NCBI RefSeq assembly: GCF_000935045.1
Contig: NZ_JYKS01000034.1
Span: 1-64,000 of the forward strand
Length of the DNA: 64,000 nt
Reading direction: 5' to 3'
Source of the DNA: Pseudomonas sp. 10-1B
GTDB taxonomy: Bacteria > Pseudomonadota > Gammaproteobacteria > Pseudomonadales > Pseudomonadaceae
Shown here: positions 24,245 to 34,216 of the stretch, one piece after another
Position numbering within the stretch: the stretch's first letter is position 1
How the letters are laid out: each line of letters begins with the position of its first letter
Program-made: the position numbers and the translations under genes
Notes under the pieces: generated by a model
Told to the model about the DNA's origin: nothing
The model's database searches: none
What the model saw: the letters and a program-made list of their open reading frames with translations, nothing else

Positions 24245-25315
24245 CTAAAGCATCGGCGAAACACTAGGCTCCTGCCTGGGCCAGGCATCCAGCACGGCCT
24301 TGATCAGCGTCGCCAGCGGAATCGCGAAGAAGATCCCCCAGAACCCCCACAACCCGCCAAACAGCAGCACCGCGCAAATGATCGCCACCGGGTGCAGGCT
24401 CACCGCCTCGGAGAACAGCAGCGGCACCAGCACGTTGCCGTCCAGCGCCTGGATGATTGCGTACACCGTCATCAGGTAGATGAACTGGTCGCCCCAGCCC
24501 CACTGGAACAGTGCAATCAAGGTCACCGGTACGGTCACCACCACCGCCCCCACGTATGGCACCACCACCGACAGCCCCACCAGCAACGCCAACAGCGCGG
24601 CGTAGTTGAGCCCCAAGGTTATGAAGGCGATGTAGGTGGCAATGCCGCAGATCAGGATTTCGATGCCCTTGCCGCGAATGTAGTTGGCAATCTGCCGGTT
24701 CATCTCGCTGCCAACCCGGTTCAGCAAGGTGCGCTCGCGCGGCAGGTAGCCGCTGACCCAACGGCCGATCAGCTCACGGTCCTTGAGAAAGAAGAACACC
24801 AGGATCGGCACCAGCACCAGGTAGATCATGGCATTGACCAGCAGTGGCAGGCTGGACAGCGAGAAGGTCAGCGCCCACTGGCCGAACTTGCCGATTTCCC
24901 CGCGCACCGACTCGATGGCACGCAGCACCTGCTCGTCCGAGACCAGATGCGGGTAGCGCTCGGGTAGCAGCAACAGCAGCGATTGCCACTTGCCGAGCAT
25001 GCCCGGCAGTTCGTTGAACAGGGTGATCAGCTGGTGCCACAGCAGCGGCACCAGCACCAGCATGAACACCGCCAGCGCCCCCATGAACAGGGCGAACACC
25101 AGCGCCACCGCCAGCCGCGTCGGCACCCGCACACGCTCCAGGGCATTGACCAGCCCCTGCATCAGGAACGCCAGCACCATGCCTGCCAGCACCGGCGCGA
25201 GCATGCCACCCAGGGTGAGCACCGCAGTGAAAGCCAGGAACAACAGGACCGCCAGCACCACGGCCTCCTCATCGGAGAAGTAGCGCTGCATCCAGTCGCG
25301 AAGCACTTTGAACAT
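24245..25315 (-). CDS. AI-2E family transporter (PerM-like)
   Basis: A 356-residue inner-membrane protein with about seven to eight helices in the AI-2E exporter/PerM pattern: paired N-terminal helices (AVVLAVLLFLAFTAVLTLGG), a large soluble middle, then GLNYAALLALLVGLSVVVPYVG and LLFSEAVSLHPVAIICAVLLFG. The family includes quorum-signal exporters and sodium/proton antiporters, so the substrate is not predicted. The TusA-like gene lies 20 bp upstream, probably in the same operon. Confidence 0.88.
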   Translation of the reverse strand: MFKVLRDWMQRYFSDEEAVVLAVLLFLAFTAVLTLGGMLAPVLAGMVLAFLMQGLVNALERVRVPTRLAVALVFALFMGALAVFMLVLVPLLWHQLITLFNELPGMLGKWQSLLLLLPERYPHLVSDEQVLRAIESVRGEIGKFGQWALTFSLSSLPLLVNAMIYLVLVPILVFFFLKDRELIGRWVSGYLPRERTLLNRVGSEMNRQIANYIRGKGIEILICGIATYIAFITLGLNYAALLALLVGLSVVVPYVGAVVVTVPVTLIALFQWGWGDQFIYLMTVYAIIQALDGNVLVPLLFSEAVSLHPVAIICAVLLFGGLWGFWGIFFAIPLATLIKAVLDAWPRQEPSVSPML

Positions 25316-25335
25316 TGACGATCCTTGGAAAAGAC

Positions 25336-25575
25336 TCAGGCCTTGCGCAGCCAGTAGGTGTAGGTACCGGCCTCGGCCGTTTCCCGCAGCAGGGTATGAC
25401 CGGCCAGTTGGGCGAAAGTGCGGAAGTCGCGCTGGGACCCGGCGTCAGTGGCGATCACCTTCAGCACCGCGCCGCTGGCCAGGCGGTTGAGCTCCATCTT
25501 GGCCTTCAGCAGCGGCAAAGGGCAATTCAGCCCGCTGGCGTCCAGTTCGGCGTCGCAGGTCAGGGTGTCAGTCAT
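25336..25575 (-). CDS. TusA family sulfurtransferase-like protein
   Basis: A 79-residue SirA/TusA-fold protein with the CPxP motif (LDASGLNCPLPLLKAKMELN). The ATG at 25575 (MTDTLTC) gives the family length. TusA relays persulfide sulfur; this paralogue, next to a perM-like gene, is a conserved Pseudomonas pairing whose own acceptor is not known. Confidence 0.87.
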   Translation of the reverse strand: MTDTLTCDAELDASGLNCPLPLLKAKMELNRLASGAVLKVIATDAGSQRDFRTFAQLAGHTLLRETAEAGTYTYWLRKA

Positions 25576-25697
25576 CGCGGGGCTCTCCAAAGGCATTGCC
25601 GGGCTGCTGTTCGATAGGGTCGGCTAGGATAGCGCCACTGGTCGCCAACGTGTGAGCCCGCTACAGTAGCTATCTTTGACCGACGCGAGCTTCATGC

Positions 25698-27134
25698 ATG
25701 AATCTACTGCGCCCTACCCTGCTGACGCTGGCCTGCCTGATGGCCCTTCCCGGCCATGCTGACGACCTGCCATCACTGGGTGACGCCAGCTCCGCGATCG
25801 TTTCGCCGCAGCAGGAACACCAGCTCGGCCGTGCCTGGCTGAGCCTGCTGCGTGGCCAGGTCAACCAGCTTAACGACCCGCAGCTCAAGGACTTCGTCGA
25901 AACCAGCGTGTACAAGCTGGCCGAAACCAGCCAGCTACAGGACCGGCGCCTGGAGTTCATCCTCATCGACAGCCGCGAGCTCAACGCCTTCGCCGCCCCC
26001 GGTGGCATTGTCGGGGTCAACGGCGGGCTGTTCCTCAACGCCCAGACCGAAGGCGAATACGCCTCGGTACTGGCCCACGAACTGGCGCACTTGTCGCAGC
26101 GCCACTTCGCCCGCGGCGTGGAGGCCCAGCAACGCATGCAGTTGCCGATGATGGCGGCGCTGCTGGCCGGTATCGTGCTGGCCGCAGGTGGCGCTGGCGA
26201 TGCGGGCATCGGCATGATTGCCGGCACCCAGGCAGCGGCCATCCAGGAACAGCGGCGGTTCTCGCGGCAGAATGAACAGGAAGCCGACCGTATCGGCATC
26301 CAGAACCTGGAAAAGGCCGGCTACGACCCGCGCAACATGCCGACCATGTTCGAGCGCCTGGCACGCCAGTATCGCTATGACGCCAAGCCACCGGAATTCC
26401 TGCTGACTCACCCGGTGACCGAATCGCGTATCGCCGATACCCGTAACCGTGCCGACCAGGCGCCCAAGGGCGGCATTGAAGACAGCATGCGTTACCAGCT
26501 GATTCGTGCCCGGGTGGCGCTGACCTACGAAGGCACCCCGGGGCTCGCCGCCAAGCGTTTCCGCGCCCAGCTGGACGAAGACCCCAAGCTCGATGCCGCG
26601 CGTTATGGCTTGGCCCTGGCGCAGATCAAGGGCGGCCAGCTGAACGAGGCGCGTGAGCTGCTCAAGCCGCTACTGGCCAAGGCGCCCAACGACATCACCT
26701 ACAACCTGGCGCAAATCGACCTGGACATCACCAACAACCGCTTGGCTGATGCACAACAGCGGGCCGAGCGGATGCAAGGGCTGTACCCGGGCAACTATCC
26801 GCTGAAGCAGGTGCGTGCCGATTTGCTGGTGAAGCAGAACAAGCCTGCCGAGGCGGAAAAGGTGTTGAACGAGCTGGTCAAGAGCCGGCCGGATGACCCG
26901 GACGTTTGGTACGATATGGCCGAAGTGCGTGGCTTGTCGGGTAATACCATCGGTTTGCACCGGGCGCGCGCCGAGTACTTCACTTTGGTGGGGGATTTTG
27001 ACCAGGCGATCCAGCAGCTGGATTATGCCAAGCGTCGGGCGGGGGGGAATTTCCCGCTGGCCTCGCAAATTGACCAGCGCCAGCGCGAGATCATGGAGCA
27101 GCAGCGCATGGTTCGGGAGATGATGGGGCGCTGA
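25698..27134 (+). CDS. bepA: M48 metalloprotease with TPR domain (BepA-like)
   Basis: A 478-residue periplasmic zinc protease and chaperone for outer-membrane proteins (LptD, BamA) in the BepA family. A signal peptide ends near GHA. The zinc motif HELAH occurs in VLAHELAHLSQRHF, with the third ligand Glu in NEQEADRIGIQ. C-terminal TPR-type helices follow (AARYGLALAQIKGGQLNEAR; KQNKPAEAEKVLNELVKS). Monocistronic, followed by REPs and convergent nadA. Confidence 0.92.
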   Translation: MNLLRPTLLTLACLMALPGHADDLPSLGDASSAIVSPQQEHQLGRAWLSLLRGQVNQLNDPQLKDFVETSVYKLAETSQLQDRRLEFILIDSRELNAFAAPGGIVGVNGGLFLNAQTEGEYASVLAHELAHLSQRHFARGVEAQQRMQLPMMAALLAGIVLAAGGAGDAGIGMIAGTQAAAIQEQRRFSRQNEQEADRIGIQNLEKAGYDPRNMPTMFERLARQYRYDAKPPEFLLTHPVTESRIADTRNRADQAPKGGIEDSMRYQLIRARVALTYEGTPGLAAKRFRAQLDEDPKLDAARYGLALAQIKGGQLNEARELLKPLLAKAPNDITYNLAQIDLDITNNRLADAQQRAERMQGLYPGNYPLKQVRADLLVKQNKPAEAEKVLNELVKSRPDDPDVWYDMAEVRGLSGNTIGLHRARAEYFTLVGDFDQAIQQLDYAKRRAGGNFPLASQIDQRQREIMEQQRMVREMMGR

Positions 27135-27232
27135 GGGCCCTTTCGCGGGCACGCCCGCTCCCACAGGTTCCCCATCGCCCTTGCAAGCGGTGCAGTACCT
27201 GTGGGAGCGGGCGAGCCCGCGAAGAAGACGAC
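27135..27232. repeat. REP inverted pair
   Basis: Facing REP units (TTTCGCGGGCACGCCCGCTC / GAGCGGGCGAGCCCGCGAAG) between convergent bepA and nadA. Confidence 0.9.
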
Positions 27233-27243
27233 GCGGTCTGAAG

Positions 27244-28302
27244 TCAGGCGTTACCAGACAGCTTCAGGCGCGCGGCCTGGGTAAAGTCCAGCATCCGGTT
27301 CAGCGGCTTGATCGCCTTGGGCACCAGCGCCGGGTCCACGAAGATTTCATCGCCACCATTACGCAGGCAATGCAACACCCGCTCCAGGGTATTCATCGCC
27401 ATCCATGGGCAGTGCGCGCAGCTGCGGCATGCCGCGCCGTTACCGGCGGTAGGCGCTTCGACGAACTCCTTGTCCGGGCACAGCTGCTGCATCTTATAGA
27501 AGATGCCGCGGTCGGTGGCGACGATGAAGGTCTTGTTCGGCAGGGTCTGGGCGGCCTTGATCAGCTGGCTGGTGGAACCCACCGCGTCGGCCAGTTCGAT
27601 CACCGACTCCGGCGACTCGGGGTGCACCAGGATCGCCGCATCCGGGTACAGCGCCTTCATGTCGGCCAGTTGGCGCGACTTGAACTCTTCGTGAACGATG
27701 CAGGCGCCATCCCACAGCAGCATGTCGGCGCCGGTTTGCTTCTGGATGTAACGGCCCAGGTGTTGGTCCGGGCCCCAGATGATGGTCTCGCCGTTGTCCA
27801 TCAGGCTTTCGACGATTTCCAGCGCGCAACTCGAGGTCACCACCCAGTCAGCGCGCGCCTTCACGGCAGCGGAGGTGTTGGCATAGACCACCACGGTGCG
27901 CTCGGGGTGCTGGTCGCAGAAGGCCGAGAACTCTTCCACCGGGCAACCCAGGTCGAGCGAGCAGGTGGCCTCCAGGGTTGGCATCAGCACGCGCTTTTCC
28001 GGGGTGAGGATCTTGGCCGTTTCGCCCATGAAGCGCACACCGGCAACGATCACCGTCTCGGCCGGGTGGTTCTTGCCGAAGCGGGCCATTTCCAGCGAGT
28101 CGGACACGCAACCGCCGGTTTCTTCGGCCAGCGCCTGGATGACCGGGTCGCAGTAATAGTGGGCGACCAGCACGGCGTTCTGGGCCTTGAGCTCGGCAGC
28201 GATGGCCGCACGGTATTCGGCCTCCTGCTCGGCTGTCAGCGGGTTGGGCTGCTTGGCGTCGAGGTGGGCCTGAACCAATAGGCGTTCGGAAATCTGGGTC
28301 AT
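27244..28302 (-). CDS. nadA: quinolinate synthase NadA
   Basis: A 352-residue 4Fe-4S enzyme that condenses iminoaspartate with dihydroxyacetone phosphate to quinolinate for NAD synthesis. Family motifs: LVAHYYCDPVIQALA, GCVSDSLEMARFG, VVYANTSAAVKA, WGPDQHLGRYI, HPESPESV and the C-terminal cluster region CRSCAHCPWMAMN. Full length. Monocistronic by spacing. Confidence 0.97.
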   Translation of the reverse strand: MTQISERLLVQAHLDAKQPNPLTAEQEAEYRAAIAAELKAQNAVLVAHYYCDPVIQALAEETGGCVSDSLEMARFGKNHPAETVIVAGVRFMGETAKILTPEKRVLMPTLEATCSLDLGCPVEEFSAFCDQHPERTVVVYANTSAAVKARADWVVTSSCALEIVESLMDNGETIIWGPDQHLGRYIQKQTGADMLLWDGACIVHEEFKSRQLADMKALYPDAAILVHPESPESVIELADAVGSTSQLIKAAQTLPNKTFIVATDRGIFYKMQQLCPDKEFVEAPTAGNGAACRSCAHCPWMAMNTLERVLHCLRNGGDEIFVDPALVPKAIKPLNRMLDFTQAARLKLSGNA

Positions 28303-28484
28303 GATCGCTGGACCTGCAGGCGCGTGTGCGCGTCAAATCGAGTGTATCACCCGGCCCTGGCAGATCGGCTAAGGGTGCCGGACGGCACGCAGGCCGCCAC
28401 GGCCCTCTGCGGGCACGGATTATTATCGGAGGCCGAAGGCTACAGACAATCCAGCGAATTCTAAAGTGGTTTTTGTGTTGCCTG

Positions 28485-28592
28485 TGCTGGCCCCTTCGCG
28501 GGCTTGCCCGCTCCCACAGGTATTGTGCTGCCCTCAGGTGCAATGAATATCCTGTGGGAGCGGGCAAGCCCGCGAAAGGCCAGTACAGGTGA
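28485..28592. repeat. REP inverted pair
   Basis: Facing REP units (CCCTTCGCGGGCTTGCCCGC / GCGGGCAAGCCCGCGAAAGG) between nadA and the DUF945 gene. Confidence 0.9.
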
Positions 28593-28595
28593 CTG

Positions 28596-30104
28596 TCAAC
28601 CCTGCGGCGACAGGGCCGCCAGGTGTGCCGCCATCAGCATGGCAAATTCTTCCACTGTCATCTTCTTGCCGTTGAAATCGACCATGCCATCGGCATAGTG
28701 CAGGCTGCTGACCACATCATTGCCTTGCACGGTGGCCATGCCGCTCTGCAGCGCCATCATGCCGACCACTTCCCCCGCCTGGCTCGACTGCATGGCGATC
28801 GCCTGGGCGTCAGTCTGGCCCTCCAGCAGCGCCTGCAAGGTCGCCAGGTCACCGATCATCGGCTTGGACAGCGACAACTGGCTCTTCACCTCGGTGATCA
28901 GTTGCTTGCTCAACTGGTCCGCCGGCAGGTCGAAGCTGGCCGGGGCGGCGAAGTCCATCGACAGGTTGAAGCGGCTTTCGCCATTGGCGGTCTTGAACGA
29001 CAGGTTTTCCACTGCCACCTTGGGCTTGGCCGCCAGCAGCTTGTGCAGGTCCCCCTGGAACCGCGCCTTCTCGGCGTCGTCCATCTGGATTTGCGGCACA
29101 GGCTGGCCGGCGGCAGACGCGGCCTCGAACTCCGGCAGGTGCGCCTGGTACCACTGCGACAACGCCTGCAGTGCCGGCGCATTGACCGAAGTGATGCTCA
29201 CCGCCAGCTGAGCCTTGCCGACCGCACGGCCATCCCAGGTGATATCCCCCAGCTTGTACTCCACGCGGCCGCCCACGGTATCCGGGCCGTCGAGGGTTTG
29301 CACGGCATTCTGCTCAAGGCCCTTGATCAGCAGTATCTGCTGTTTGGGCCCCAGGGTGACCTTGGTTTCGGCCAGAGCCAGGTCGACATTGCCCACATAG
29401 ATGGCGTCGTGCTCGGTGGCCTGAAGGTTGCCAGCAACATTCAGGCCCTGGAGTTCGAACGTGGCAGGCGGCTGGTCGTCGCGCACCAGCTTCATCACGA
29501 AACGCTCGGCCTGGCCGTGGAATGCAGAGGCCTTGCCTTCCCGGTCACCACTGACCTGCAATTGCATGCCCGAGAAGTCGAGGCTGTTGCCGTCGGCTTC
29601 ATCGAGTTTGACCGGCGCCAGCTGGACCTGGCTAACCACATTGCCGCCATAGCCCAGGCTGGTCTGCGCGCTGACCGGGGGCTTGTCGCCCGCGGCGGCG
29701 AACCATGCCGCGGTGAAGTCATCCTTTTGCAATGTGCTGTTGCTGACGGCCAACACCGGCATCAGCTTCAGCGCCTTGACCCGCGACCAAGGGAACGGGC
29801 CGTGTTCGATCTGATCGGTCACACCCACATCGAAATTCACCACCTCGCCTTGACCCAGGTTGATGTCCCGCGCCTTGAGCCGGTACTGCGCAGTACTGCT
29901 GAAGAAATGCTGCTCCAGCGACACCCGTTCGATGCTCATGTTGCCACCGGTGCCGATCAGGGCCTTTTCGAGCTCGGCGTTGCTGCGGGCAAGGGCGCTG
30001 TCCAGCTCCACAGGCAGTTGCTTGCCGGTGTACCAGGCGCCAGCGGTGGTTACGACGGCGATGGCAATAGCCAGGCCGGAGAGGATGCCAACTGATTTCT
30101 TCAT
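28596..30104 (-). CDS. DUF945 (YdgA-like) exported protein
   Basis: A 502-residue protein. The ATG at 30104 gives a signal or anchor (MKKSVGILSGLAIAIAVVTT); the longer upstream frame is not supported. The rest is the beta-rich DUF945/YdgA pattern (AWYTGKQLP near the N-terminus; GMMALQSGMATVQG and YADGMVDFNGKKM near the C-terminus). A periplasmic or inner-membrane-anchored location is likely. E. coli YdgA has no settled role. Confidence 0.82.
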   Translation of the reverse strand: MKKSVGILSGLAIAIAVVTTAGAWYTGKQLPVELDSALARSNAELEKALIGTGGNMSIERVSLEQHFFSSTAQYRLKARDINLGQGEVVNFDVGVTDQIEHGPFPWSRVKALKLMPVLAVSNSTLQKDDFTAAWFAAAGDKPPVSAQTSLGYGGNVVSQVQLAPVKLDEADGNSLDFSGMQLQVSGDREGKASAFHGQAERFVMKLVRDDQPPATFELQGLNVAGNLQATEHDAIYVGNVDLALAETKVTLGPKQQILLIKGLEQNAVQTLDGPDTVGGRVEYKLGDITWDGRAVGKAQLAVSITSVNAPALQALSQWYQAHLPEFEAASAAGQPVPQIQMDDAEKARFQGDLHKLLAAKPKVAVENLSFKTANGESRFNLSMDFAAPASFDLPADQLSKQLITEVKSQLSLSKPMIGDLATLQALLEGQTDAQAIAMQSSQAGEVVGMMALQSGMATVQGNDVVSSLHYADGMVDFNGKKMTVEEFAMLMAAHLAALSPQG

Positions 30105-30370
30105 GAATAGAACCGATTGCTGTCCGTAGGGAATGCACGTGGCGCCAGCGGCCACGCAGAGCGCGAAGAGTACCACCGCAGGCCAAGCAGCGTGGGTGGT
30201 CCCAGTGGAGAAATCCCACATTTCCGACCCATCTGAAAAGAAATGGCCAATACGTTAATTTTTACGAACACAGAGATTGATCATAACCGCAAAAAAACGC
30301 ACAAAAACCGAACAAATCTCTATTTGACTCGATAAATACTTCAAATTAGCAACATCTTGTCATGTTTAAC

Positions 30371-30399
30371 TTGACACCCACCTACCCATCGTTTTTTAT
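30371..30399 (+). promoter_or_regulatory. possible promoter of the APC permease gene
   Basis: TTGACA, 17 bases, TTTTAT in an otherwise AT-rich 437-bp gap between divergent genes. The -35 is perfect; the -10 is 4/6. Confidence 0.4.
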
Positions 30400-30541
30400 T
30401 TTCACCACTTTGCGCGCCCCCTCGCGCCTCCCGCCGCTCCAACAAAAAAGGTGAACAACATGGAGCCCACCCGCTCGCCCTTGCCGCATGCGCAGTACCC
30501 CGTGCCCGTCGTTTACGCCCAGCCGCAGGAGCCATGCCAGC

Positions 30542-31894
30542 ATGCAGCCTGACCACAGCGCCTCCGGCAACGGCCAACTCCGCAAAACCCTGCGCCTCTG
30601 GCACGTGATCATCATCGGCCTGGCCTACCTGACGCCGATGACCGTGTTCGACACGTTCGGCATCGTGTCCGGGATTACCGCCGGTCATGTACCCAGCGCC
30701 TACATCCTGGCGCTGGCCGGGATCCTGTTCACCGCCGTAAGCTACGGCACCCTGGTAAAACGCTTCCCGCAATCGGGCTCGGCCTACACCTACACCCAAC
30801 GGGCGATCAACCCGCACGTGGGCTTCCTGGTCGGCTGGTCGTCGCTGCTGGACTACCTGTTGCTGCCGATGGTCAACGCGCTGCTGGCCAAGCTGTACCT
30901 CTCGGCCATGTTCCCGGAGGTACCGGAGTGGATATGGGTGGCAAGCTTCGTCACCCTGATCAGCCTGATCAACATGCGCAGCGTGAACCTGGTGGCGCAT
31001 TTCAACCTGCTGTTCGTGGGCGTGCAGGTAGCGATCATCGCCGTGTTCATCTACCTGTGCGTACGCGGCCTGGACCAGGGGGAAGGGCTGGGTACCAGCT
31101 GGAGCCTGCTGCCATTCGCCGACAGCCAGACTCAGTTCAGCGCCTTGGCCGCGGGCGCGACCATCCTGTGCTTCTCGTTCCTGGGCTTCGATGCGGTCAC
31201 CTGCCTGTCCGAGGAAACCCGCGACCCGGGCAAGACCATCCCCCGGGCGATCTTCCTCACCGCACTGATCGGCGGCGTGGTGTTCATCACCGTGTCGTAC
31301 TTCATCCAGGCCTACTTCCCGACCATGGCGCGCTTCCACGATCAGGAAGCGGCCCTGCCGGAAATCGCCCTGTACGTAGGCGGTAAGCTGTTCCAGTCGA
31401 TCTTCATTGCCTGCACCGTGATCAACACCATCGCCTCGGGCCTGGCCTCGCAAACCAGCGTGTCACGCCTGCTGTACGTGATGGGCCGCGACAACGTGAT
31501 CCCGGCCAGCGTCTTCGCCCGCCTGCATTCGCGCTACAAGACACCGGTACTGAACATCGTCGTGGTAGGGCTGATTTCGCTGTCGGCGATCTTCTTCGAC
31601 CTGGTTACTGCCACCTCGATCATCAACTTCGGCGCGCTGGTCGCGTTCAGCTTCGTCAACCTGTCGGTGATCAACCACTGCTACCTGCGCGAAGGCAACC
31701 GCAAAGGCCTGGCCAATCAGCTGAAGTACCTGGTACTGCCGACCATCGGCTTCTGCATCATCGTCTCGCTGTGGCTGGACCTGAACGCGCACTCACTGCT
31801 GTTCGGCGGCGCCTGGGCACTGCTCGGCGTGCTGTACCTGGGTTATCTGACCAAAGCCTTCAAGGATGCCCCGCCCAACTACATCGCAGAATGA
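30542..31894 (+). CDS. APC permease, PuuP-like (probable polyamine/putrescine importer)
   Basis: A 450-residue, 12-helix permease. The ATG at 30542 is chosen because similarity begins there. Long stretches match what I know of E. coli PuuP (GLAYLTPMTVFDTFGIVSG; INPHVGFLVGWSSLLDYLL; FLGFDAVTCLSEETRDPGKT; SRLLYVMGRDNV). Putrescine or a related amine is the likely substrate. The chemoreceptor gene immediately downstream resembles the polyamine receptor McpU, which supports the assignment. Confidence 0.85.
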   Translation: MQPDHSASGNGQLRKTLRLWHVIIIGLAYLTPMTVFDTFGIVSGITAGHVPSAYILALAGILFTAVSYGTLVKRFPQSGSAYTYTQRAINPHVGFLVGWSSLLDYLLLPMVNALLAKLYLSAMFPEVPEWIWVASFVTLISLINMRSVNLVAHFNLLFVGVQVAIIAVFIYLCVRGLDQGEGLGTSWSLLPFADSQTQFSALAAGATILCFSFLGFDAVTCLSEETRDPGKTIPRAIFLTALIGGVVFITVSYFIQAYFPTMARFHDQEAALPEIALYVGGKLFQSIFIACTVINTIASGLASQTSVSRLLYVMGRDNVIPASVFARLHSRYKTPVLNIVVVGLISLSAIFFDLVTATSIINFGALVAFSFVNLSVINHCYLREGNRKGLANQLKYLVLPTIGFCIIVSLWLDLNAHSLLFGGAWALLGVLYLGYLTKAFKDAPPNYIAE

Positions 31895-31960
31895 CCCACG
31901 CTGCCAACAACGCCCGCGCCTGACCGCGGGCTTTGCCTTTTATCGATAAGGAAAGCCCTC

Positions 31961-34027
31961 ATGCCGCTGCGTCGCCTCTCCATCCAGTGGAAGATCACCC
32001 TGCTCGCCGGCCTCTGCTTGCTGGCCATCGTCGCCCTGCTGGTGGCCACGTCGCTGACCCAGGCCCGGCGCAGCGCGGCACTGGTCAACCAGGCCAACAC
32101 CGAAATGCTCGACAGTAGCGCCCGCCTGCGCCTGCAGGCCCACGCCGAAACCCAAGCCTTGCGCATCCAGCGCTATTTCATGGATGCCTACCAGTACGGC
32201 AATGGCTTTGCCCGCCTGGTGCAGGTGCTCAAGACCCGTGGTGGCAGCGACCTGCGCGCCGAGCTGACGCGCCAGGCCCGTGCCAGCCTGGCCGGCAACC
32301 CGGATGTGATCGGCTTGTACCTGGTGTTCCAGCCCGATGCTCTGGACCAGCACGACAGCCAATACATTGGCCAGGAGGCTGTGGGCAGCAACGAAAGCGG
32401 GCGCTTCTCGCTGTACTGGTCACAGCCGCACCCCGGCACCCTGGAGCTTGAAGCCATGCCGGAATCGATGCTCGGCGATGCCAGCATCGGCAGTAACGGC
32501 GCGGCGAAGAACCGCTGGCTGACCTGCCCGCAAGACACCGCCAGCACCTGCATGCTCGAACCGTACCTCGACGAGGTGAATGGCCAGCAGGTACTGATGA
32601 CCAGCATCGCCCTGCCGCTACTGGAGCATGGCAAGGTGGTCGGAGTGGTCGGCCTGGACATCGGCCTGGCCAACCTGCAACAACTGAGCGTGGACGGCCG
32701 CCGCGAGCTGTTCGACGGCCAGGGCCAAGTGAGTATCGTCAGCGCAGCCGGCCTGCTGGCCGGCAACAGCCGTGACGCCAGCACGCTTGGCCACCCCATG
32801 GACAAGGCGGTAGCCGATGGCCTGCTGCGCGTGGCCCACCCCTTCACGCCAATCCCTGACGCCGCCCCCTGGCAGGTGTTGCTGGAACTGCCGGAAAGCG
32901 TGCTGCAGGCACCAGCCGTAGCCCTTAACCAGCGCCTGGACGCACACAACCAAAGCGCCAACCTCTCCAGCCTGTTGATCGGCCTGGGTGCCGCAGTGGT
33001 TGGCTTGCTGCTGGTGTGGCTGACCGCACGCGGCGTCACCCGGCCGATCCTGGCTGTGGCCGCGCGGCTGGAGGACATCGCCAGCGGCGAAGGTGACCTC
33101 ACCCGCCGCCTGGACTATGCGCGCCAGGACGAACTGGGCCAGCTCACCGGCTGGTTCAACCGCTTCCTCGACAAACTGCAGCCGGTCATCGCCCAGGTCA
33201 AAGGTTCACTGCAGGAAGCCCGCGGTACCGCCGACCAGTCGGCCGCCATCGCCAGCCAGACCAGCAGCGGCATGCAGCAGCAGCACCGCGAAATCGAGCA
33301 AGTGGCCACTGCAGCCAACGAAATGAGCGCCACCGCCCTGGATGTCGCCCATAACGCCTCGCAGGCAGCCCAGGCCGCCCGCGCTGCCGACCAGGCCAGC
33401 CGCGAAGGCCTGCAACTGATCGACAGCACCCGCCAGGGCATCGACCGCCTGGCCGCCGGCATGAACACCGCCATGGACGAGGCGCGTGCGCTGGAAGGCC
33501 GCAGCGGGCAGATCGGCACGGTACTGGAGGTGATCCGCACCATCGCCGAGCAGACCAACCTGTTGGCCCTCAATGCTGCCATCGAAGCCGCCCGCGCTGG
33601 CGAAGCCGGGCGGGGTTTTGCCGTGGTGGCCGATGAAGTGCGCGGCCTGGCCCAGCGCACGCAGGTATCGGTAGAGGAAATCCGCCAGGTCATTGAAGGC
33701 TTGCAGCAAGGCACCCAGGATGTGGTGGGCGCCATGCATGAAGGCCAGCGCCAGGCCCAGGACAGCGCCACGCGCATGGAACAGGCGCTGCCGGCGCTGC
33801 AGCGCATTGGCGAGGCGGTGGCGGTGATCAGCGACATGAACCTGCAGATTGCCTCGGCCGCGGAGGAACAGAGCGCAGTGGCCGAAGAGGTGAACCGCAA
33901 CGTAGCCGGCATTCGCGACGTGACCGAATCGCTGGCAGGCCAGGCAGACGAGTCGGCACGCATCAGCCAGGCCTTGAACCGGCTGGCCAACCAGCAACAG
34001 GCGCTTATGGAGCAGTTCCGCGTCTAG
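31961..34027 (+). CDS. mcpU: methyl-accepting chemotaxis protein, McpU-like
   Basis: A 688-residue chemoreceptor. TM1 is at about residues 12-32, a ~300-residue periplasmic double-Cache sensor follows (GLYLVFQPDALDQHDSQYIG; VVGVVGLDIGLANLQQLSV), and TM2 is at about 333-356. HAMP comes next, then the cytoplasmic signalling hairpin with EQTNLLALNAAIEAARAGEAGRG split around the tip. By gene order (next to an APC permease, DUF945 and nadA) it corresponds to P. putida McpU, a polyamine receptor; ligand specificity is inferred from that, not seen in the sequence. Confidence 0.85.
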   Translation: MPLRRLSIQWKITLLAGLCLLAIVALLVATSLTQARRSAALVNQANTEMLDSSARLRLQAHAETQALRIQRYFMDAYQYGNGFARLVQVLKTRGGSDLRAELTRQARASLAGNPDVIGLYLVFQPDALDQHDSQYIGQEAVGSNESGRFSLYWSQPHPGTLELEAMPESMLGDASIGSNGAAKNRWLTCPQDTASTCMLEPYLDEVNGQQVLMTSIALPLLEHGKVVGVVGLDIGLANLQQLSVDGRRELFDGQGQVSIVSAAGLLAGNSRDASTLGHPMDKAVADGLLRVAHPFTPIPDAAPWQVLLELPESVLQAPAVALNQRLDAHNQSANLSSLLIGLGAAVVGLLLVWLTARGVTRPILAVAARLEDIASGEGDLTRRLDYARQDELGQLTGWFNRFLDKLQPVIAQVKGSLQEARGTADQSAAIASQTSSGMQQQHREIEQVATAANEMSATALDVAHNASQAAQAARAADQASREGLQLIDSTRQGIDRLAAGMNTAMDEARALEGRSGQIGTVLEVIRTIAEQTNLLALNAAIEAARAGEAGRGFAVVADEVRGLAQRTQVSVEEIRQVIEGLQQGTQDVVGAMHEGQRQAQDSATRMEQALPALQRIGEAVAVISDMNLQIASAAEEQSAVAEEVNRNVAGIRDVTESLAGQADESARISQALNRLANQQQALMEQFRV

Positions 34028-34034
34028 CCTGTGA

Positions 34035-34182
34035 GGGCCTCTTCGCGGGTGAACCCGCTCCCACAGGGTCCCTCACTGGCCTTTGAAGCCATGATCCCCT
34101 GTAGGCCACAGGTGGGCACTGCCCTCACAAGCAGCACCCAACCTGTGGGAGCGGGTTCACCCGCGAAGAGGCCCTCACAGGT
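34035..34182. repeat. REP inverted pair
   Basis: Facing REP units (GGCCTCTTCGCGGGTGAACC / GGTTCACCCGCGAAGAGGCC) about 90 bp apart between mcpU and the CDF gene. Confidence 0.9.
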
Positions 34183-34216
34183 ACTACAGCATCATCGATT
34201 TTACCGAGCACACCTT

